Source: Lindgomyces ingoldianus (taxonomy: Eukaryota > Ascomycota > Dothideomycetes > Pleosporales > Lindgomycetaceae). Taken from it: a stretch of 64,000 nt of DNA. The notes below the pieces were generated by a model. That model saw nothing but the letters and a program-made list of their open reading frames with translations. It ran no database searches and was not told where the DNA came from. Both the position numbers and the translations under genes were made by a program. The stretch covers positions 310,001-374,000 of the forward strand of contig NW_022985199.1 in the NCBI RefSeq assembly GCF_010093535.1. Direction: 5' to 3'. Shown piece after piece: positions 1 to 15,106 of the stretch. Every line of letters begins with the position of its first letter. The stretch's first letter is position 1.

Positions 1-3000
1 TAGTAGTGCCGCGAGACCTTACTCTCTCCCTCACGATTTTCCTGGCAATTTCTTTTTTTTTCCCAGCCTCTCTTCCGTCCGCTAACTGATTCTCCTTCGT
101 TTACTCTCTTCTTGTTCTTCTAGGGCAGACGTGGTCGTGGTGTCACGCTGGGATGTGGTGGGAAACGACAGAACGGTATGTGCTCAGCGCAATGCCGGGA
201 ACGCGATCAAGTAAGGAAGCTCGACTAGCCCGCTGACGCACATCTGGGGGTGGAAAGCGATGCACGGCGCGGCGGGGGAGGCAGGGAAGGGGATGAAACG
301 CCAGAAGGGTCCGAAACAAAGCGAAGATGAGGTTTCTATATGGCAAGCAGTCGAGTCGGCGGAGAAGGCCTTCACCAGCCAAGGCCCGTTTTGGAGTAGA
401 ATGGAACAATAAACCGCCTGTCACATTCTACCACAGCGAGGGGGGACCCATGCAGCATGAGGGCAGCGTCCACTGCTGCACAGGCGGAATCGGCGGCGGC
501 AGGAGCATGGGTGCAAAGGGCCCTTCAGTCGTGCGTCGATTCAACGGCAATCCCAGGTTCGAGGGGGTGGTATGGGCGCCGTCCAGGGCATCGAACGGGG
601 GACCCGGGTCGCATGCAACAGGTGCAGAAAGGCAGAGCCACAGGCTTGAGAACACCCAAACAGCACTCACAATTTAGCCATTGAAACTACTTTACTTGAG
701 AGGCTGTATATAACTCTCCGTTGGCGCCCAATATCTCAGGAACCTCTTCTCCGCTCGCCTCATTGTTACATGTTCCTCTGATCCGTAGCCTCGATGGCAC
801 AAAACATTGGAGTAGCTGAGGCTTCCCCATCTCGTCCATTCCCACTGCTTGCCACCGGCCACTGTGGTACCGGACACGTCTACGCACATGGCGGCTGGCA
901 CGCAACCCGTCCAGCAACGCCCGAGAGCGTTGTCGGGGGGAACCTCAAGACTCGATGCATCGAAAACTGACAGAACGTTGGGAGCTAAAAAGTGCTGGCT
1001 GCATCACCAGTGCATACTCACGTTGTACGGCAGATACAGCTCCAGACGCTGACGGCGAGTGCCCGGTACGGCGTGCTATTTTGACCCTGAATTATCGTTA
1101 GGACTGTCCAACAGCACCGAGGCACCCGGCCGATAGCATGGCGATGGGTAGTGTGGTGTTGAGCGGTGTCCTGAGGCTGGAAGGACAGGCGGAAGCTGCA
1201 TGGGTCAATCGACGGTAGAATGCAATTCCGAAAACGGAGAACAGTGATGGATGATGTCGTTTGGGTGCAGTTCGAGAGTGGGGATGAGATCGCCGTCAAA
1301 TCTTGCGGTGGCTGGGAAAGATTGCCCGCCAGGACTCCGTGACGAGGGTCCGGGCGCGATGCGCTCTGGGGCCAAAAAGCTCGCATAATATGAAGAATTC
1401 TACGATGTCACACCAACACCCGCATCGTAATTCGCTCGCCGTTTAGCCACGAAACACTTATCGAGTGACAGCACTTGGTCTCCGGCGGAGTTCAAACAGG
1501 TGCCCGCCGCAGGCTCGATAGACTACTGATTGCCTGGCTGCCATCCCTCTGACAGCGCCAGTATACCCGGCCCTGTTCATAGCAGCCTGCTCGCGCCGGG
1601 TTATCAAAGCAACCCTAAGGCTCTCGTCGTTTCTCGTCGCATCGCGGCAATCTGACTGCTACAGCCTCTTCTGCGGCACAATGCCTCCTCGGAATGATGT
1701 TCCTTGATCCTCGTGTGCTCGCCGTTCCAGCGTCCATTCTCTCGCACTCCACCCCGACAAATATTCCTCAGGCCCCAGCCGCTGTACCTGCAGATATGAC
1801 TGCATACGCCGCCATTTCGCAGCTCTGCACGGCGCAATTGACGCTCCAGCACGCCTTTATATATGGCTTAATGAACCTCTCAGCTTTCGTCAAATGTTTC
1901 TGCGCCTCTTTTCCTCTTCCAAGGAGGCTTCTTGAGATAGATTGCTGTCATGAGCAGTAACGCGCGCAGGCAGAGGTAACAGACCGTCTGCAGACAATTC
2001 CTCTGCGATATGCGTCTTTCTACTGCGACTACTCTCCACAGTACGCTCAAAAGTGCTCAAAAACACCGGAGACGATCCTACAGCGATGGGTCCCGAAACG
2101 GCATACACCCTGCTTTCAATCTGTCCGAAACAGGAAGGCAGCATGATGAGCCCACGCCTTCCCTCTTTGGCCGTCATACCCACCTCCCGAGTAACGCCAC
2201 ACAATTGTTGCATGATGGCACACGTCTGAATGCTAGCTGCCACCTTGGCTGACGAAACATATTCGCTGCTCAATATCGCGCGTTTGATTGACCGCAATCA
2301 ATTAAGTGAGCGGTCGGCTGTGCATGCTTGATCAGCAATTTAGCGGGTGTACTGAAGAAGTACCTCCACGTTATGATACACTGACTTCTATCAACTTTCC
2401 ATCTACAAGCCTCGTGGGGAGAACTACTTCTGCAATCACCCAGAGCAATCTCTGGCTCTTCACTCCTGCGATCTGACGGGTCACTCCGGGGAGCCCTGGC
2501 TCAGCCTGGTGATCTGCGCGATATTGCATCGAACACGCTTGAGCCTCTTCCACAAGCTTTTCAGCCGTTGTGGTTCAACTCTGGATGAATGTGTTGGAGT
2601 GGCTCGCTTTTGTGGGCGAGAATAGCGGACCAAACTTTGAAGCATCACGTTGATTGAAGAGGATCCCCCTTCACCCTGGCCCTGGAGTTTGCAGCGCTGA
2701 ATGTGGGCCTGTCTGCTACGCTGACTGGGTCACTACCCATAACGTTTCCTATAATCACCAGCGTTTCGGAGATTTTGCCGAACAGGCAAACAGACGAATG
2801 TTCGGAGGCCCGTCTATAGATCTTGTCTTCAGGTATCACAACATCTTTCACACTTTCGACATCTCGCACTGCCTACCCAGGAGCGCGGGGCTTCATTCCG
2901 CGCCCAAAATATTCATTATCATACTTCTTTGATACCGAAACCACTCCCCTTCCATGTTGACAATGAACAGCATCTCACGATTGGCCCCATAGCAGTGAGC

Positions 3001-4425
3001 TAATGAGGGCCCCAGAACAATATGGCACTCCTCAAAGAACAGCCAATGCTTTCTCATAGGCTGCCCTCCCTTCTGCACCCTGATTCCCGACACCGACTGG
3101 CCCCGTCACCGGGCAAAAAAGCCTCTGCTGCTTACTTTCGCCTGCTTTAAGTCCAGATTGAAGGCAAAGTGGGCCCTGTACTCGAATTGGCCGCAGTCTG
3201 ACCGGCCGCAAAGTTGCTGCAAACGGGAGGCCATTCTGCAAATATCAGACGAGAATACCCCACAGCCAAGGCGTTGCCAGCGAGACAAAAGTATTGGGAC
3301 AGTGACTGCAACAACGGCGTAGAGTGGGAGTAGAGAACGAGTTCTAAACATTCCGTTCTCGCATCCTATTCTCTGGCCATCTACGAAGCCCGTCTGCGTC
3401 AGAAACCAGAATTGGTGGTCACGGCATGGTGGGTCAAATGGGACTCGCTCATGTCGTGCGGCGTGCGTGGTCCCGGACGGGTTTATGTGGGCCAAGCCCG
3501 CCGTGAGCCTGAGGGAGCTGCAGATGCGCAGTGGCTGGCTACACCACAACCAATACTCTTGCATGAGCGAGGGGCTATGAGGAGCGAGTGAGTTGGCGAG
3601 ACGGATAGATGGGGGTTGGGAAGAACATGGTGCTGGGGTTGGGATGGGCAGGATCGGGACGGAAGGTGGACTTGAGTCTGCTGCTGCTCTAATGTGAAAG
3701 AGTTATCTCTCCAGACCACACATAGTGGTGATGGATTCAGCCGTAGAGGCCAGTGTGATAGCGGAGACTGCATTTTCGGCATGGTTTTCGAAGGCCTCTT
3801 CCCTGGTCTAGCTCCGTTCATTACTTTCGAGGGCCAGGCTTTGATGGTGTGGCATTCGATGCATACTCGGTAAGTGAGATTTCCCTCGTGCCAGTTGCTT
3901 CTCAAGGGTTATTCCTCCCGGCGAGGCATGCACTTGATGGTGGAGCCCTCGTTCACGCGTAAACTTTCCCGTCCCAGTTGCCTCTCGAGGTCCAGTCTCC
4001 TCACAGCAACTTCCTCTCCTCTGTATCCTCCACTGCACTCCATCACGTTCCAGTGTTCCATTTCCTTGGCTGCAAAATCACGTCACCAATCACACACGTT
4101 AGATGGACAGCAATTCTCACTGGCGGCAGAGTTGTTTTGATTTTTCTTTCATCCCAAGCCGCGATTCCAACGTCATGCGCCCACTACTAAGGCTATCTGC
4201 TACCATGGTTCAGGCCCAAGAATGCCTCGGATCGCAGACTCGCTCGTGATACCATGGTGGCTATCCGCATCTGCAGCCGACACCGGACCACTCCCTTCCC
4301 AAACGCTTTTCTCCCTGGATTATCTTAACCAAGGAGATAGGCCACCCGAATACAGCCCATTCACGTGCCACAGGCCCTGCCGCTTCAGTGGGAGACCACC
4401 GAGGGGCATCTTCGGGTGAGCTTGA
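1..4425. other. Stretch without a confident gene
   Basis: Only short overlapping open frames occur on both strands here; none shows a recognisable domain, a plausible chain of splice sites or a family motif. The longest minus-strand frames (1890-2297 and 3106-3564) do not splice to each other convincingly. It could contain a decayed gene or the far 3' flank of a neighbour. I see no tRNA, rRNA or clear repeat. Confidence 0.5.
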
Positions 4426-6294
4426 TTATCCGGATTTCACATGCGAGAGTTTGATCATGAGTTTGTCGCTCTTAGGAGGAGCCGTATAGGCATCTGATTG
4501 CTCGATATCTGTGTCGTCAACGATGGTCGTGGTGAAGTTTGAATAGAGGGCTGCGACGATATACTTCATTTCTGCAACGAGATGTTAGTGGGTGAGTCCT
4601 TAGAGAGCCTGATCTCCAACAAGAACCACAATGATTCGTGTCGAGCCAGAACAGAGTTTGTTGTTCTTCTTCCCTGAAAAGGTAGTGGAAAGCCTGTAGC
4701 TTACGGTAAATCGCCAAATGGCTTCCAACACACATTCTTCCGCCACTGTTTCCAAAAGTAAGTTTCTTCCCTAGGATAATCGAATTTCAGGGTTATGCAA
4801 CTAACCTTCCGAAAGCCCAGAACCATCTTGACTCCATGTCCTTCCTTTTCTCTTCACTAACGTCCTCGAGCCATCGCTCTGGTCGCCACTGGGTTGCTTC
4901 GGGGTAAACGTCCTCATTCATGTGAAGGAGGCCTGCGCTCGCACTGACCCGAACACCCCCAGGGATGTAAAAGCTACATTCTTCGGGACCGAGATGGCAA
5001 CCCGAGAGAGGAGTGACACGGGGTTGAGGACCAGGAATAGCTGGGTGAAGACGCAGGGTTTCCCATATCACAGCATGCAGGAGGGGCAGGGTGTCAACTG
5101 TTTTAGGGTCCGGAAGTGTGGGTGCTGAAGAGGGACTCAAGGGTGGAGATAGTGTGAGGAGTTCACTTCGGAGCCTAGACTGAGCATCGGGTCGGAGTGA
5201 CAACTCGTGAATAAGGTAAGTAAGTGTGATACCTGACGTATCGAAACCTGCAGCAAGATGATCCAGGACCTCGGATGCAATCGACAATGTCAAGTCGGCC
5301 TTTTCGTTGTCCGAATTCTTCGCCTCCCTAGAAAGTGCGGTGGAGAGTCGTTGATACACTATTGGGATATCCTTTGTCTTCACTCCTGACTGTCGCAATA
5401 CTTTTATGGCATTGTCACACATTCCTTTCGTCCACCCCTCAATCTCTGCATTGGCTTCCTCTACCCACTTAGGTACCAGCCTATACCCAACCCATTTCTG
5501 CAATGCCTTGGTGAACCTCGGTAGTTCTTGGGGCCAGAAGTTGTGCGATCGCCGCGAGTTGTAGAGGTCTAGGAACCTATCTAACTTGTCTGGATTATCG
5601 ATCAAATTCGAGCCAGACGCTAGTCCAAAGATGTAGGATGTTACAATGTCCATGGTAGTAGCGCTTAAAAGCGCATAGATATTCAAGACACCTGGATTAG
5701 CCTGGGATAATATCGAAGATAGGAAAGGTAGGAAGCGGTTGTAGAGGATAGCTGAGGACTGAGCCTGCAGCGCTGAAGAGGACGTTACCACGGATTTACT
5801 GTAGACGTTGCTGAGCATACGCTTGCGAGCTGAATGTTGTTTGTTTCCTCCTGTCGAGAACATGTTTGGCACTCTTCCGGTACGGTTAGCGCATTCAAAT
5901 TATTTTTCTTTGGAAATAAATGCGTATAAGATATCGTGCTAACTCACCCATAGTTCGAAAAGAAACTATACCAATTGAACCCCTCTTCGCCCTTCTCCAT
6001 CCCGCCTGCATATACATCCCGAATTCCTCCCTTTACACAATTCACACTGATTTCTTCGGGTGAAAGACAGATAACAGGGCCGAGCCTTTCATGCGCGGCT
6101 TTCAATGTTCGGTTCTCAATGGCATACAATCGAATGTAGAGGATCCAGAGAGAAGTGAAAGGAGCTAAGGGATGAGCTGCTGGGACATGACGGAGAGGAT
6201 TCTTCAGATATTTGTACAAGATGTAAGAGACGAAGAGAGCAGGGAGGAGGAATATGATAATGGGGAGAGAGGAGGGACAGGCAAAGTTGAGCAT
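4426..6294 (-). CDS. Cytochrome P450 monooxygenase
   Basis: Microsomal-type P450, a heme-thiolate monooxygenase expected in the ER membrane with electrons from NADPH-P450 reductase. Four exons (6294-5948, 5873-4806, 4745-4705, 4571-4426) give 533 aa in phase. An N-terminal hydrophobic anchor lies at about residues 7-27. The I-helix AAGFDTSG is near residue 322, the ExxR motif ETLRLHP near 387, a RPERW motif follows, and the heme loop FGSGGRMCVG is rebuilt exactly across the 60-nt third-exon junction, with the ligand Cys near residue 479. The start chosen is the ATG directly before the hydrophobic anchor; an upstream in-frame ATG at 6411 would add 39 residues in front of it. It resembles fungal pisatin-demethylase-like P450s, but the substrate cannot be read from sequence. 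The next gene is an unrelated glycosidase, so no pathway is implied. Confidence 0.93.
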
Positions 6295-6990
6295 ACCGAT
6301 GCTAGATGGAATTAAGGTCAATTGAGTGGGTTGAAGTTTGCTGCTGGAAAGTACTTGAAACTGATCTTCTAAACAAATTATCGTGAACGAGAAACTAGGT
6401 GTAACAAACAAAATCTATCTCTCAAATGCACACATTACGCACTTAGACAAGTCATCCCAAACCCCAACAATCAATAGTGGGGGATTGGACTGACGTTGCT
6501 TATCGATAACGGCACATATTCACTAACCTCAATATAGTAAGCCAATTCCACTCTCCACTCGCCCTCTCCTCTCCATCACCACTGTCTGTCTTCTACCTCA
6601 CCCGCTGATGCCATTCCGACATATACCAAGCCTAGCTCACAGCTATAACTATAGCTTTTACAATAGATGTCGTACCAAACAATCATCTTGTGGTGCCGAT
6701 GCCCTCCCACCCGGCATGCATGCATCGTATCACATAATGCAGTTTCGATCAGATGCAGCAATTGCGGCGAACCTATGTACCACCACATGTCTATTTATAC
6801 ACCCGCGTGTCAGGGGCAAGAGTCTCGCGATGGAGTTGACTACTGATGTTGTGCCTCTGTTTCAACAACATGCATACATATATACATAACTAGTTAGTTA
6901 CATACATAAATGATACATCATTCATGCACCCTCCATACGCACACACCATACCCTCGTCGCAGATTTTTGCACGTTGAGATACAGAAGCTG
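6295..6990. other. Intergenic region
   Basis: Between the 3' end of the GH43 gene and the 5' end of the P450, both on the minus strand. It should hold the P450 promoter and the GH43 terminator. It is AT-rich with short TATA-like and ATACAT stretches near 6870-6910. No coding signal is seen. Confidence 0.6.
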
Positions 6991-9561
<2,571 letters not shown>

Positions 9562-10302
9562 GATTCTGGGGAACTAACATCCAACGGTGAGCGTGAGCAC
9601 CCCACCACGCTTATAGATTGCACGATTCCTTACGCTTGGATACCTCCTGACCCTGAATGGCCATGAGAATACTGCCGAGTCAATTCTTTCTAGATGTTCG
9701 ACACTTTCCAGATCTTCCGGTTAAAAGGCTAGGTTAGCGTGGGCGGTCCAGGTATACATTGCCCTGGAAAGTGCCAAGAAGGGTTGAGTTGACGTAGATG
9801 AAAGCCATTTCCCAGGAGAATAACTGGGCAAACGGAGAAAATAACGGGCATGCTGAGTGTGGGGTACATCAATTAGTCCTGCAGTGCGATGTTGACCGCC
9901 GGGTAAAGATGGAAGTGTTGGGGGTTGCGGAGCGGAGAGCACAGGCGAAATCGTGAAGGCGGAGTGATCGACATCGCATCGGAGCAAGCATTCCCCGACG
10001 TCCGGGCCGAGTCACGTGCCTATGATATCTCCTAACTCAGTGCTTAACAATGTTGATTGGAATTCCAAACCAAAGGTATCTCAGAATGCAAAGCCCACCC
10101 TAGAACTACAAGGTATAGCGTTAAACAAGGTATAGCGTTAAACAAGGTATAGCGTTAATGTACCTGCCCTCGCCGAACTATTATCAATGAGGCTTACCCC
10201 AAAAAGGTAGTGCAGACCGTGATATTACATGGGGACAGGCCAACCTGAATTTGAAGTGGCAAGCCCCTGAGCACTTACAAAACCAAGGAGAGTCTCAGAG
10301 AC
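9562..10302. other. Intergenic region with a tandem repeat
   Basis: Upstream of the GH43 gene and downstream of the MYST gene. A 17-bp triplicate lies at 10108-10158. No convincing coding exon is present; the open frame at 9721-9987 on the minus strand has no recognisable feature. Confidence 0.6.
10108..10158. repeat. Three perfect copies of a 17-bp tandem repeat
   Basis: The unit acaaggtatagcgttaa occurs three times head to tail without mismatch (10108-10124, 10125-10141, 10142-10158). It lies about 150 bp beyond the stop codon of the MYST gene. Perfect identity suggests recent expansion. No function is evident. Confidence 0.95.
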
Positions 10303-13300
10303 TCAAGCATTTATCATAGAAACATCGACAGTGTCTTCCTCTCCCTCGGCGTCAATGTCCATCTCTCCATCCGTGTCCTCCTCTACATCCATGTCCTGAT
10401 CCTCGTCGTCCGCGACCACGAATTTGCCTTTGCTTTTCGCATTTCTCGCATTATTAGGGCTTCCATTCGAGCTTCTCGTCCCACTACGTCTGCCATTCAC
10501 AGTCTTAATCTCTCCTCCTTCGGGTGTCTCATCTCCCAAGCCGTTCACCACGGTCTCGCCAAGCTTACTTCTAGTGCGCCGGACACTCATGCTTCCACCA
10601 GGCGTAGGGGTGAGAGCGCCGTTAGCTAGAGGTGAAGCTTTTCCACTCCCGTTTTTGCTTGGGGAGAGCTGCATCTTGGAAACAGGAGCTGTGGCAATAG
10701 AAAGGGGTAAATTTCGATTGCGTTGGGGAGTACTGGTTCGACGACGTGAGCCAAATGGACGACCAGGTCGACGTTTCGCCGTTGGCTGTCCAGGTATCGG
10801 CGGAAAGATTTCGTATCGTGTGGGCGGAATGGTCGGGAATGGCCTTGTTGGTTGGGATATAGATAATGCTGGTGTCGAGCCGTTTGCAAGCGGAGTTCCT
10901 GGTGCAGGCGATCCTCCATTAGTAGACTCATCTGCAGGAAGCACGGGAGTTCCTGGTTCAGCCTCCTCTCCTGCAACGATTGAGCCGTTGTTTGAAGTCC
11001 CGTTCTGCTTCCCAGCCATTTCCATCTGCACGCCCTCTTCTGGTACTGGCTTGTCCTCTTCTTCAACCTCACGCGGTTGCACAGTGTGTAGTGCAGGACC
11101 GTCTTCATATTGACCCATTCTACCCATGACGTAGGGTGTCCATACCAAACAGTCTGGATTGATCTTTGGATGATTACCAGAGTTACACTTCTCAATGTAT
11201 TGCCTGAAGTAATTGTAGTCAAGCCGCAGGGCATAACTTTTAGTTACTGGATCCCGGACAAGAGCACGGAGACCTTCAAGCGCAGACACGATGTCGTCTG
11301 GTGTCATTCCTGTCCTTTCAGATATTGCCGAGATGCTGGTTGGGGATTTCTGGTTCACAAGCTCCTCACACAAGACAAGTCGCCAGTATTTTCGATAGCT
11401 GACTAGGCCCATATCACTGAGGGGCTTCTCAGGGCTTCCAGTCTTCTTCTCGACGCGCGTAAGGAGGTAGGAGAATTCGATCAAGTACTGTCCATATCCT
11501 TTGCGCATGTGAATAGGAAGGACGAGGATGCAGGAAACGTTATTGAGAGAGCTTGGCCGCTTCTCTTTTGAGAAGTAGCCCACGAAATGGCAACCGTAAT
11601 TGTCGTTCTCCGTCATAACGTAGAATAAGAAAGGCTCCACGTCGTAGTATAGAGTCTTAGATCCGAGGAACAGCTTCGCCAAAAGACAAAGGTTTTGGCA
11701 GTATACAGGGTTCTTGCGCCCGTCTACTTCAAAGAAGGAATACTTGCCATCACGATATATCTCGTCACCCGGAGGGTGCTTAGCAGGGCATTTGAGCTGG
11801 GGTTATGTCAGTGTTGTTGCTGTGCATGTGGCGGTCGCTCTTACCTTGTGCCGCCATGCGACATAGTCAGAATTCATGTACTTGAGGCAGAACTCGCAAA
11901 TATAGAGGACCTTGTTTTTGCTGTACTCCTCTGGATATGGCGCAGCGTGCCAGGTATCTATTTCCCACCCACCAAAGTTAATGCACTTGATCTTGCTGGG
12001 TGGACCCGCTTGTTTATATGGCTTTGAGCGTTCTTCGGCACCGTAGAGTTCGGCCTGTTTCTTCTTCCAATCATCTTCCGCTTTCAACCGGGCATCTTCA
12101 AAACGCTTTCTGTCAGCTTGGGTAGGATAGGTCTTGGATGTGTCGGCATCAGCCTCCGAAAGGATTCCACCGTAGGGTTTGTTCTTGCTCTCATCCATCT
12201 CCTTGTCCGCGAACCCGTAAAAGGGCGTAGCGTAATTTGTTTGGATAGCGGGATAATGCGATACTTCAGGAGTTTCGGCTTTGTTTTGTTGCGCTCGCCT
12301 TCGTTCACGGTCACGTTCACGTCGGCGCTCGCGCTCGCGTTCCCGCTTTTTGGGCTTGGAAGTAACAATTTTCTGCACTTTCTCGTTATTCAAATGGAAG
12401 ACTACCACGAGGCTTAGGCCTGCAGAGTCTTCTATCCACACCAGCGGCCGTTTATCGGTTCTCTTAGGCCTGGGTCTCCGCGAACGTGCAGAGCGCAATC
12501 GCGAAGATTCATGCTCCGACTCGGAGTGGTGCACACCGCCTTGGGATTCGACTTCATGCGAGGTTCTGTTTAGCCCTGGTGAAGATGCAGCAAGGGAAGC
12601 ATCTGCTTCTGCGTCCGATTTGGAGGCTTCAGAGCTCCTACGCTTTTTCCTCGTTGTTCTCAGCACAGGTGCCTCATCATCATGTGAGGAAGCTTTCCGT
12701 TTCCGCAGCGATCGGGAACCATCCATGGGGTCATCAGGAAGGATTAGATCATTGAACATAGAATGGCCGCCGGGATCTGCACCCCGATGCGAGGGGAGGA
12801 GATCCCTTGCAAGCTTAGGGACTGATGATAACCTACGACGAGTGACAGATTCAGAGGTTTGTCTCTCTTCCCCCAGGCCATTCTGAATACAAGCTGGGCA
12901 GCGCCAGCGCTTTGCGTCTGGCCAAAACGTCAGTGAAATTCCTTTTATGGAGGCTTGATGTATAAAGGAGTAAATAGACATACCATCGTCGGGGCTAAGA
13001 GTATTAGCGTCTCGGGCGCACTGCCGATGTGCTGCAGGAACAGATCATGTCAGCTATCCGGAAAAGTAGAAGTTAAGCAATTGCGGCGGTAAATCACGCA
13101 CCATTGTCCCCACACACCGCACACGCGAGATATTCCTCAAACTCTGGGCTAGGGTCGTTGTCTTCATCTTCACCACAGAATCTGCTCCAATATCAGTATA
13201 TTCGAATTTCCAAACTCATGCACTGGGGCTACTCACATGCACTCATTCGGATCTGACCTCTCAGCTTCGTGATCCTCGCCTCCATCACTTTCTGCTTGCC

Positions 13301-13691
13301 ATTCGTTTTCAACCTCAGACTCAGCGCTACTCGCATCAGAATCCTCGCTGTCACTGGTCTTGGCATCTGACGAGGAATCCACAACAGCTTCACCATCGTT
13401 ATTATCATCCTCCTCATCCTCTGAGGACAGGAGGTCTTCTTTCCCGGCTATTTTGACAGCCCCTACTGGCTCGCCTTCATCTTCATCGTCCACCTCTTCG
13501 CCTTCAGCGTCCACATCGGAACCTTCGGCGTCCACGTCGGAGCCTTCAGCGTCTGTGGTATGTCCTTCCGGTTCGGTATCCCCGACAACCTGATAGTATT
13601 CCACGTCGTCAAGCTCACCCTCCGCGTCTATATCGCTCTCTTCGGCCTCATTGCTGGCGTTCTGGCCCATGAGCCTGCCGGGCTCGGCCAT
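10303..13691 (-). CDS. MYST-family histone acetyltransferase with N-terminal zinc finger (Sas3/MOZ type)
   Basis: Nuclear lysine acetyltransferase, predicted to act on histone H3 in a NuA3-like complex. Five exons (13691-13237, 13181-13102, 13031-12984, 12917-11845, 11796-10303) give 1049 aa in phase. Residues 1-150 are very acidic, with repeated DAEGSDV-like units. A Cys4-His-Cys3 PHD-like finger follows, split over four exons: CIFC, CAVC, HRQC and CPAC. After a basic serine-rich linker comes the MYST domain: a C2HC finger starting YICEFC (about 533-555), the acetyl-CoA loop RKGYG, catalytic Cys in NNVSCILVLP (about 641) and general-base Glu in GSPEKPLSD (about 675). The C-terminal 300 residues are low-complexity and end acidic. 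Finger plus MYST favours the Sas3/MOZ branch over Esa1, which has a chromodomain. The gene diverges from the complex I subunit gene at 14319. Confidence 0.92.
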
Positions 13692-14318
13692 GGCGTACGT
13701 GACGACAGTCGCCAGCTTGGAAACAAGGTAAGCCAGTGTAGCAACCTGGATCGAGTATGAGTCGTATTACATCGGTCGTGCAATCGACGGACACCCCTTT
13801 GGTGTTGTCATGAAGTGAGGGCTCGAGGCGCGTTGCGTAGGGCTTCGAGCGCGTTGTTGTGATGCGTGAAATCGTCGGCAGGTGTGCTATCGTGACCTTC
13901 GGTTCGTAGCAGGCCTTTTGAGGGCCTTGGGGCGTCCCAAATCGATGTGTGAAGGCTGTAGTCGCGTTGTTCGCTGCTGTAGAGAGGTGTCGGCTTGGGA
14001 TTGCGGCGGCGCGCGATTTCCTTGGCGGAACGGGAACCCGAGGTCCGGATATTCGCGATTCTGGTGAAAGTATGAGTCTGAGCGACACCGATGATAAAAT
14101 TCCGAGCCCTGGAAAGCCCGTGGTGGATGAGATTTGGCCTGTCGAAGAGCGCTGCCCCTTGAACGCAATGGGGTGCGTTCTTGGCTTGGCACCTCTCTGC
14201 TTAGCTCCGTAACCGACCTGACCTTACCTGCAGCCCTCCGCAACACCAGCCGAGCATCGACACCACACACCACCACAGTCACAGTATAGGCACAACAGTC
14301 TCGGGCACTCTCGCAGCC
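13692..14318. promoter_or_regulatory. Divergent intergenic region between MYST and NDUFA1-type genes
   Basis: About 630 bp separate the two divergent start codons, so both promoters should lie here. Open frames on both strands (for example 13648-14088 minus) have no domain or splice support and are best read as chance. No clear TATA box or repeat is seen. Confidence 0.5.
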
Positions 14319-14785
14319 ATGGGAGTTCCCATCGAATCTTTACTGCCCTATGCCATTATGATGGGCGTATGAATACCCCGAATCACGCGTGTGAGGACCT
14401 AATTGACCCGTTGGCCGCAGATGTTCGCATTCAGTGCCGGCGCCGTGGGACAACTCAAACACATGCAGAATGGAGGCAAGGCCGCACGGCGTGGACTTGA
14501 TGCATGGGACAGAGTAAGTTGCGATGGCGCCTCGATGGCAACGACGGCCGCTAACCTTGCAATAGCAAAGTGAGACACCACCCACGAGGAGCTCCTCCCT
14601 CATACTGAACACTCTGCAGTGATGGAGCGCGATAGAAGATTAACAGGTTTCGCGAGAGGGCAGACGGACAAGCCACAGGCGCCGCCTGGGTTCGAGTTGA
14701 ACAATCCGTGGAGGGTATGGATTATCTCCACATCTGTAGTAAGGAAGATACTGACTCTGCTTAGGTCGAGGGCCGCTTCTTCTAA
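14319..14785 (+). CDS. NADH:ubiquinone oxidoreductase MWFE/NDUFA1-type subunit
   Basis: Small accessory subunit of mitochondrial complex I, anchored in the inner membrane by an N-terminal helix. Five exons: 14319-14366, 14421-14513, 14566-14569, 14620-14714, 14765-14785. Together they encode 86 aa, the size expected of the fungal family. The protein begins MGVPIESLLPYAIMMGMF, contains the family-typical KHMQNGG, then DRQMMERDRRLTG, and ends PWRVEGRFF. The third exon is only four bases (CAAA) between two introns with good GT and AG ends; without it the frame hits a stop, and with it the family motif DRQMMERDRRL is restored. I recognised the family from these motifs rather than from a search. 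It is divergent from the MYST gene. Confidence 0.88.
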
Positions 14786-15106
14786 GCCAATGGCACGCCA
14801 AAGCAGATTACCTTCCATACCTGATAGCAAATGATAAACATTTTCTTAGTTTCTTTATTAGTTTCCTCATGCACAACCGATTGATTTGGGAGACGGCCCA
14901 AAAAGCTTGGGATTGGACATGGAGCTAATCTGAGTTGTCCTACCCAATCCACTCATCAAGTCATATGCTTTCCGCCTCAATTTTCACACTCCACCTAGGT
15001 CCCTCGCTCCTCACCTTGAATGTTGCAATGGGATGCCAGTAGCACGTTGATCACCGTAAGCTCTCTGCGGCCGTCTGAAAGGCATGTAAAGGCAAATCCG
15101 GGCCAC
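14786..15106. other. Convergent intergenic region
   Basis: Lies between the 3' ends of the NDUFA1-type gene (plus) and the N-acetyltransferase gene (minus), so it should hold both polyadenylation regions. T-rich tracts near 14840-14870 fit that. No coding signal. Confidence 0.6.

Noticed and set aside
1890..2297. 135-codon minus-strand frame, possibly a transcription-factor middle domain
   Set aside because: No zinc cluster or family motif is present and neighbouring frames do not splice to it.
10424..11113. Long plus-strand frame opposite the MYST gene
   Set aside because: It is the antisense shadow of the low-complexity MYST C-terminus; it has no start context, splice logic or domain.
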